Shown here: positions 1-3,203 of the stretch, in pieces
Layout: each line of letters opens with the position of its first letter
Numbering within the stretch: position 1 is the stretch's first letter
Source: REEB481 sp039796915
Lineage (GTDB): Bacteria > Bacteroidota > Bacteroidia > NS11-12g > UBA955
Assembly: GCA_039796915.1 (NCBI GenBank)
Contig: JBDKIU010000215.1
Coordinates: 1-5,461 of the forward strand
Direction: 5' to 3'
DNA: 5,461 nt
Program-made: the position numbers and the translations under genes
Notes under the pieces: generated by a model
Database searches by the model: none
Seen by the model: the letters and a program-made list of their open reading frames with translations, nothing else
Told to the model about the DNA's origin: nothing

Positions 1-2
1 GC

Positions 3-449
3 GATGCACCCTGGGCAGAAGAACGTTTGTGCGCGCACCGCATGCACGGCGCCTATGCTTACCGCACCTTGCTAAAGACCGCCGGAACCATAGCTTTGGG
101 CACCGATTTCCCCGTTGAACAGGTCAATCCGCTTGCGACTTATCTGGCGGCGGTCTTCAGAAACAGTGCCGACGGAAGTGTGCAGCATTTCCGCAAGGAA
201 GAAGCGCTGAGTCCGGAGGATTGTATCAAAGGAATGACTGAATGGGCCTGGCAGGCTTCTGATTTAAAGCTGCGTGGCGGAAAGATTGCGCCCGGATATC
301 AGGCCGATCTGGTGTTTCTTGACCGCAATCTTGTTCGGCTGAAAGCACACGAAGTGCTGCAAACCAAAGTGCTGGATGCCATGACCGCCGGCGTCATCCG
401 AACCATCCATCTTGAAGAGGTTAAAGCTCCAACAGGGAAGTCCCGCTGA
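3..449 (+). CDS. Amidohydrolase family protein (YtcJ-like), C-terminal fragment
   Basis: This is the last 148 codons of a metal-dependent hydrolase; the reading frame is open to the left edge, so the start lies outside the window. The visible part opens with DAPWAEERL, then a GAYAYRTLL stretch and ALGTDFPVE, whose Asp (codon 105-107) matches the conserved active-site or metal-binding Asp near the end of the amidohydrolase barrel. Further on, GGKIAPGYQADLVFLD is the typical composite beta-sandwich segment ('G.i.pG..ADLvvld') that closes these proteins. Such enzymes hydrolyse amide or related bonds in small molecules; YtcJ-like members are mostly of unknown substrate and some are exported. The metal-binding HxH motif and any signal peptide would lie upstream and cannot be checked. 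The last 29 bp overlap the 3' end of the convergent pdeM gene. A TTG at 27 is only an internal codon. Family assignment is firm; substrate is unknown. Confidence 0.85.
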   Translation, partial: DAPWAEERLCAHRMHGAYAYRTLLKTAGTIALGTDFPVEQVNPLATYLAAVFRNSADGSVQHFRKEEALSPEDCIKGMTEWAWQASDLKLRGGKIAPGYQADLVFLDRNLVRLKAHEVLQTKVLDAMTAGVIRTIHLEEVKAPTGKSR

Positions 450-1065
450 TGCCAATCACACGTTCGCCTGCTTCTTGTTTTTGGCAGGGATGCAAACCTG
501 TGAGCGCCCCGAACGCGGGTAAAATCAACAGATTTCGCCTGATGTAAAAGCAGGGCAGTATCATGCGGTCGCGTGCTTTGCTGCGCAAAGCGTATCCCGG
601 ATGCACATGTCCGCAGATGCCGGGAACTGTGGCCGTAAGTTCGTCTGAAGGTGGATGGTGAAACAAACCCAGGCCATCCATGTTCGTTCCCTCTGCCATG
701 CAAGTCAGGCCGGCATCGAGGTAGTGCTGTTTGTCCAGAATGTCGTGGTTGCCCGGAACCAGAAGCCATTGTACCTGCGGAAATGATTGAAAAAACAATG
801 CCGCTTCCTTCCAGGATTGGTTGTAGGTGCTGTGGAATAAATCGCCCAAAAACACCACCCGTTCAGGTTCAAAATGTGTGAGCATCTGCTGCAGGTTTTG
901 GTAATCGCGCAGATGTGCCATCTGAGGCAGGGGCAGGGCATGTTTCCGGAAATGTGCCGCCTTGCCCAGATGCAGGTCAGCCAGAAACAAGGTTTTTGTG
1001 GCAGGCCGGAATACGCATTTCATACCCGACAGCAACAATGGCTGTCCGCCAAGTTCCAACGCCAT
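421..1065 (-). CDS. pdeM: Ligase-associated DNA damage response endonuclease PdeM (calcineurin-like metallophosphoesterase)
   Basis: This is a cytoplasmic metallophosphoesterase of the PdeM family. Family members are usually encoded beside an ATP-dependent DNA ligase, an Lhr-like helicase and an exonuclease, and the Pseudomonas putida version has been described as a Mn-dependent DNA nuclease. All five metal-site motifs are visible, numbered from the chosen start: ADLHLGK (about 29-35), FLGDLFHS (72-79), PGNHD (104-108), FHH (135-137) and GHVHPG (152-157). They are followed by the family-typical LPCFY and LILPAFGALTG. I chose the ATG at 1065 (214 aa) because the protein then begins just before the first beta strand (MALELGGQPLLL), as in relatives, and does not overlap the divergent channel gene. 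Other starts are ATG at 1080 (five residues longer) and ATG at 1149 (242 aa), whose extra Cys-rich N-terminus reads like antisense of the neighbour. No clear Shine-Dalgarno separates them. The usual ligase, helicase and exonuclease partners are not in the window. Confidence 0.9.
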   Translation of the reverse strand: MALELGGQPLLLSGMKCVFRPATKTLFLADLHLGKAAHFRKHALPLPQMAHLRDYQNLQQMLTHFEPERVVFLGDLFHSTYNQSWKEAALFFQSFPQVQWLLVPGNHDILDKQHYLDAGLTCMAEGTNMDGLGLFHHPPSDELTATVPGICGHVHPGYALRSKARDRMILPCFYIRRNLLILPAFGALTGLHPCQKQEAGERVIGISGTSLLEL

Positions 1066-1084
1066 AACCTCGCCCAACATCGGC

Positions 1085-1094
1085 GCAAATTTGC
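1085..1094. promoter_or_regulatory. Perfect 10-bp palindrome between divergent pdeM and mscS-like starts
   Basis: The only spacer between the two divergent genes is 54 bp (1066-1119). It contains GCAAATTTGC, a perfect palindrome centred 24-30 bp from either start codon. It could be an operator. Each strand also reads CAAATTTG, one mismatch from the Bacteroidota -7 element TAnnTTTG, but I see no TTG element at the right distance on either side. The role is therefore a guess, and a chance palindrome is quite possible. Confidence 0.25.
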
Positions 1095-1119
1095 AGCAGC
1101 TTGCCTGTAAATTCGCATC

Positions 1120-1881
1120 ATGGGTGCAGCACAGTTTCATATTCCGCAACGTGCCATTGAGATTGGCGTTCTGCTGGCTACACTGTTGTTGATCTTATTG
1201 GCGCGCAGGGCAGTGCTTCACCTGTACTATCGCCGGAAAGGCAACAAGAACCGCGACAATTTCGTGGTAACCATCAATCAGCTCAGCCTGATTATTGGCG
1301 GATTGTTGCTGTTTTTTGGCATCCTGAAACTCATGCACATCAGCATCCGTGAGTTTTTTACATCGCTTACCATTTTTGCCGCGGCCCTCGCCCTGATTTT
1401 TAAGGATTACGTGAGTAATGCACTGAATGGAATGATTTTGATGTTCAGTGATGTGTACAGCATTGGTGACTGGGTAAGGATAGGCCAGCATAAAGGCAAA
1501 ATCCAGAACATCAACCTGCTGAACGTGCAATTGCTGGATGACGATGACGATTTGGTGATCATCCCCAACAACCTGGTATTGCAGGTAAGCACTGTAAACT
1601 ACAGCAAGAATCCGGGTCGCTTTGTCAGTTTGGAATTCGAGCTGGACAGCGGACAGATCATGCCGCTGGATCAACTGGAAGCGCGCCTGCAGCATGCTAT
1701 AGGCGGCGAGCCGCTGATTAAGGAAGGAACCGCGCAGCTGCGTGCGGAAGAGTTCGCCAAAGGACACATGCTGTTGCGATTCAGGTTCGAAATGTTGCGT
1801 TACGATAAAGTTGCCGAGCGCAGAATCAAGCAACTTTTATGGCTGCGCATCAGCGAATGCACCGCCCGGAATGAAATCTAA
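1120..1881 (+). CDS. Small MscS-family mechanosensitive ion channel
   Basis: This is a predicted inner-membrane channel that opens under membrane tension and releases solutes during hypo-osmotic shock. The 253 residues show a hydrophobic helix at about 13-29, a second at about 50-72, and the pore-lining helix and following amphipathic segment at about 78-110 (FFTSLTIFAAALALIFKDY, then NALNGMILMF). The beta domain follows: SIGDWVRIGQHKGKIQNI, then VIIPNNLVLQVSTVNYS, which match the 'GD.V.v....G.V..I' and 'IPN......i.N.s' signatures of MscS. The segment between them is unusually acidic (five consecutive Asp, about 140-144), where relatives usually have one or two. About 80 C-terminal residues form the cytoplasmic alpha/beta domain. 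At three transmembrane helices it is the minimal MscS-like architecture, slightly shorter than E. coli MscS (286 aa). The start ATG at 1120 gives a short soluble leader before helix 1; no good Shine-Dalgarno is visible. It is divergent from pdeM. Confidence 0.92.
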   Translation: MGAAQFHIPQRAIEIGVLLATLLLILLARRAVLHLYYRRKGNKNRDNFVVTINQLSLIIGGLLLFFGILKLMHISIREFFTSLTIFAAALALIFKDYVSNALNGMILMFSDVYSIGDWVRIGQHKGKIQNINLLNVQLLDDDDDLVIIPNNLVLQVSTVNYSKNPGRFVSLEFELDSGQIMPLDQLEARLQHAIGGEPLIKEGTAQLRAEEFAKGHMLLRFRFEMLRYDKVAERRIKQLLWLRISECTARNEI

Positions 1882-1889
1882 AAAAACAC

Positions 1890-1921
1890 TTGACAACCCA
1901 AGGGTGAAGGCAATAATTTTG
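1890..1921 (+). promoter_or_regulatory. Bacteroidota-type housekeeping promoter
   Basis: TTG at 1890-1892 is followed after 21 nt by TAATTTTG at 1914-1921, an exact match to the Bacteroidota -33/-7 consensus (TTG, 19-21 nt, TAnnTTTG). Transcription would start near 1928, about 20 nt before the ATG at 1947. The same stretch also reads as a classical sigma-70 pair, TTGACA (1890-1895) and AATAAT (1912-1917) with a 16-nt spacer. It lies just after the stop codon of the channel gene, so the small gene at 1947 has its own promoter. An AAGG at 1937-1940, 6 nt before that ATG, is a plausible ribosome binding site. Confidence 0.7.
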
Positions 1922-1946
1922 ACAGCATAAATAGGCAAGGCACTGC

Positions 1947-2288
1947 ATGTCGAAACAGGAGAAGAAAAGAATGGTGATTGACTACAAGAATCTCACAGAT
2001 GAGATGCTTGCGCTGCTGGATGAACAATATCCAACAGGGTTCAACGGCCATTACACGAAGTTCCCGAATTCAAAAGGTGAAATCATCTCCGCCGTGCGTC
2101 TGGAAACCGATGACACCATCTATCTGGTGAAAATCAGTGCGCAGATGAAACAAATCCTCACGGAGGCGGAAATGGATGAGATGATCAAACCCAATGAAAA
2201 GGACTTAGAGGAAGAAGAGGAAGGTGGGTCTGACGAGGAGGAAGAATCAGATTCCGGTTCGCGGAATGCAGATGCCGACGAAGAGTAA
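1947..2288 (+). CDS. Conserved-looking small protein with acidic C-terminal tail, function unknown
   Basis: I do not recognise a named family, although it resembles short hypothetical proteins common in Bacteroidota. The 113 residues fall into two parts. A compact domain (about 9-83) contains VIDYKNLTDEMLALLDEQYP, a central FPNSKGEIISAVRLETDDTIYLVKIS that looks like a beta hairpin, and a helix rich in Met and Glu. A tail (about 84-113) is almost all Glu, Asp, Ser and Gly, encoded partly by a purine run at 2207-2224. The N-terminus is basic (MSKQEKKRM), so charge is strongly polarised. There is no signal peptide or membrane segment, so it is probably cytoplasmic. The start at 1947 sits about 20 nt after the predicted transcription start and 6 nt after AAGG; ATG at 1971 is an alternative. 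The acidic tail recalls RNA polymerase delta subunits or nucleic-acid mimics, but nothing else supports such a role. apaG follows on the same strand after 39 bp. Confidence 0.85.
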   Translation: MSKQEKKRMVIDYKNLTDEMLALLDEQYPTGFNGHYTKFPNSKGEIISAVRLETDDTIYLVKISAQMKQILTEAEMDEMIKPNEKDLEEEEEGGSDEEEESDSGSRNADADEE

Positions 2289-2295
2289 ATTCTGA

Positions 2296-2310
2296 AAACC
2301 CTTAGGGTTT
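2296..2310 (+). terminator. Short hairpin after the acidic-tail gene, weak terminator at best
   Basis: AAACCC, loop TTA, GGGTTT forms a perfect 6-bp stem 7 nt after the stop codon at 2288. It is followed by GAGTTTGTTACTTG, which has only an interrupted T run, and the stem has three A-T pairs. It may pause or partly terminate transcription. Leaky passage into apaG is plausible, because apaG shows no promoter of its own in the remaining few bases. Confidence 0.3.
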
Positions 2311-2323
2311 GAGTTTGTTACTT

Positions 2324-2342
2324 GAGGGTGAATTTCGCCCTC
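2324..2342 (+). promoter_or_regulatory. apaG: Inverted repeat enclosing the apaG start codon
   Basis: GAGGGTGA (2324-2331) pairs with TCGCCCTC (2335-2342) across a 3-nt loop. The stem is 8 bp with one G-U pair in RNA. The preferred GTG start of apaG (2328-2330) lies inside the stem and the alternative TTG (2322) ends at its foot. In mRNA this would tend to hide the start codon, so translation may be low or need unfolding. The structure is seen in the sequence; any regulatory effect is inference. Confidence 0.4.
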
Positions 2343-2714
2343 ACCAGGGACATATCAGTAGCCGTTCGGGTTATTTACCGGGAACTTGAAAGTACGCCGT
2401 TTGCAGATCAATACATCTGGGCGTATGAAGTCACCATAGAAAACCGCAGTTCCGATACGGTACAATTGCTCAGCCGCAAGTGGGAAATCCGTGAATGGAA
2501 CGGCCATACAAGAATCGTGATTGGCGATGGTGTGGTAGGTAAACAGCCTGTCCTGATTCCGGGATCTTCCTATCAATATGTTTCCGGATGCAAGCTGGCA
2601 TCGGCCTATGGCATCATGGGCGGTTACTACATCTTCGAAAACAAGGAACTCGGCACCTGTTTCGAGGTGAAAATTCCGGATTTCAGGCTGGAAGTTCCTT
2701 TCTTGCTCAACTGA
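2328..2714 (+). CDS. apaG: ApaG domain protein (DUF525)
   Basis: This is an ApaG-type protein, a single fibronectin-III-like beta sandwich found in most Gram-negative bacteria. In enterobacteria it is encoded next to the diadenosine tetraphosphatase ApaH and has been tied to cobalt resistance and magnesium efflux (CorD), but its molecular action is unsettled. The family hallmarks are all present: WAYEVTIENRSSDTVQLLSRKWEI, then GDGVVGKQPVLIPG, YQYVSGC, the GIMGGYY turn, and IPDFRLEVPFLLN at the C-terminus. There is no upstream ATG: an in-frame stop lies at 2310-2312 and the only candidates are GTG 2328 (128 aa) and TTG 2322 (130 aa). I prefer GTG as the stronger codon, giving a length typical of the family (about 125-128). 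It lies 39 bp after the acidic-tail gene on the same strand and ends 3 bp short of the convergent zinc-ribbon gene. No apaH is visible nearby. Confidence 0.93.
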   Translation: MNFALTRDISVAVRVIYRELESTPFADQYIWAYEVTIENRSSDTVQLLSRKWEIREWNGHTRIVIGDGVVGKQPVLIPGSSYQYVSGCKLASAYGIMGGYYIFENKELGTCFEVKIPDFRLEVPFLLN

Positions 2715-2717
2715 ACC

Positions 2718-3092
2718 TCATGAACCGCTTCCCGGTGTTTTGCCGTTGATGGCCACCACGTCAGAGTTCGAAATGGTGTATCGGTATTCATAACAATAAT
2801 AAACCTGCTTGTCGGCAAACACATGTTCAATGCGGGTGTGGTAGGCAAAATCAAATCCATTGGCCTGCAACTCGCCGCGTTCAATGGATGTCTGACCGTC
2901 CCGATAGAATCGATCCAAAATTCTTCGGTTGCGCCGCAGGATGTTGTTTACATTCCTGACGTAGTTGTTCGCATCGCAGTTTTGCCGGTTGTGATACTGA
3001 TTCCGACAGCCATCATCACAAAATAACTTATCGGAGCGGCCATGAAAAGCGCGGCCACATTCTTTACAAAAGCGTTTAAAAATAGATTCCAT
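2718..3092 (-). CDS. Cys4 zinc-ribbon conserved hypothetical protein
   Basis: The 124-residue protein begins with a zinc-binding module: C9-x2-C12, then GRSDKLFC25-x3-C29RNQYHN. This motif (CKECG..F.GR.DK.FC...CRN.Y.N) recurs in many short Bacteroidota hypothetical proteins; I know no demonstrated function for them. After it comes a basic, Arg/Asn-rich helix (YVRNVNNILRRNRRILDRF, about 44-62), which suggests nucleic-acid contact. A predicted beta-rich C-terminal part (about 70-115) follows, with aromatic residues in HTRIEHVFADKQVYYCYEYRY, and the last residues (GKTPGSGS) look disordered. There is no signal peptide or membrane helix, so it is probably cytoplasmic. ATG at 3092 starts directly before the zinc module. 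No convincing -33/-7 promoter was found in the A/T-rich 3093-3145 stretch. It stands alone on its strand: the coiled-coil gene upstream is separated from it by a strong terminator. Confidence 0.82.
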   Translation of the reverse strand: MESIFKRFCKECGRAFHGRSDKLFCDDGCRNQYHNRQNCDANNYVRNVNNILRRNRRILDRFYRDGQTSIERGELQANGFDFAYHTRIEHVFADKQVYYCYEYRYTISNSDVVAINGKTPGSGS

Positions 3093-3145
3093 AATAAGTA
3101 AACCATAAAAAAGCTGAAGAATAACAATGAACTACGCACAATAAT

Positions 3146-3179
3146 AACAAAGCCCTTCAGATTTCCAAAGGGCTTTGTT
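3146..3179 (-). terminator. Rho-independent terminator of the coiled-coil gene
   Basis: AACAAAGCCCTT (3146-3157) and AAGGGCTTTGTT (3168-3179) form a perfect 12-bp stem around a 10-nt loop. Read on the minus strand, the stem runs into TTTGTTATTATTG, a U-rich tail, and it begins 24 nt after the stop codon of the coiled-coil gene at 3204. It should insulate the zinc-ribbon gene from read-through. The plus strand also ends in GCTTTGTTTG, so weak bidirectional function is possible, but no plus-strand gene runs into it. Confidence 0.85.
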
Positions 3180-3203
3180 TGCGTAGTATAGCTGTGGCAG
3201 GGC

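Noticed and set aside
299..769. 156-codon minus-strand open frame inside pdeM
   Set aside because: It lies in another frame of the same strand as pdeM and lacks any recognisable motif, whereas the pdeM frame holds all five metallophosphoesterase motifs.
1108..1115. TAAATTCG as a -7 element for the channel gene
   Set aside because: It has one mismatch to TAnnTTTG and no TTG at 19-21 nt upstream, and would place the transcript start on the start codon.
1066..1149. N-terminal extension of pdeM to the ATG at 1149
   Set aside because: The added Cys-rich 28 residues precede the usual family start and would overlap the divergent channel gene by 30 bp.
1195..1833. 212-codon minus-strand open frame inside the MscS-like gene
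   Set aside because: It is antisense to a gene with clear MscS signatures; the translation shows no domain.
2296..2310. TTAGGG/CCCTAA-like motif suggesting a telomeric repeat
   Set aside because: It is a single small palindrome and not a tandem array; a short hairpin explains it.
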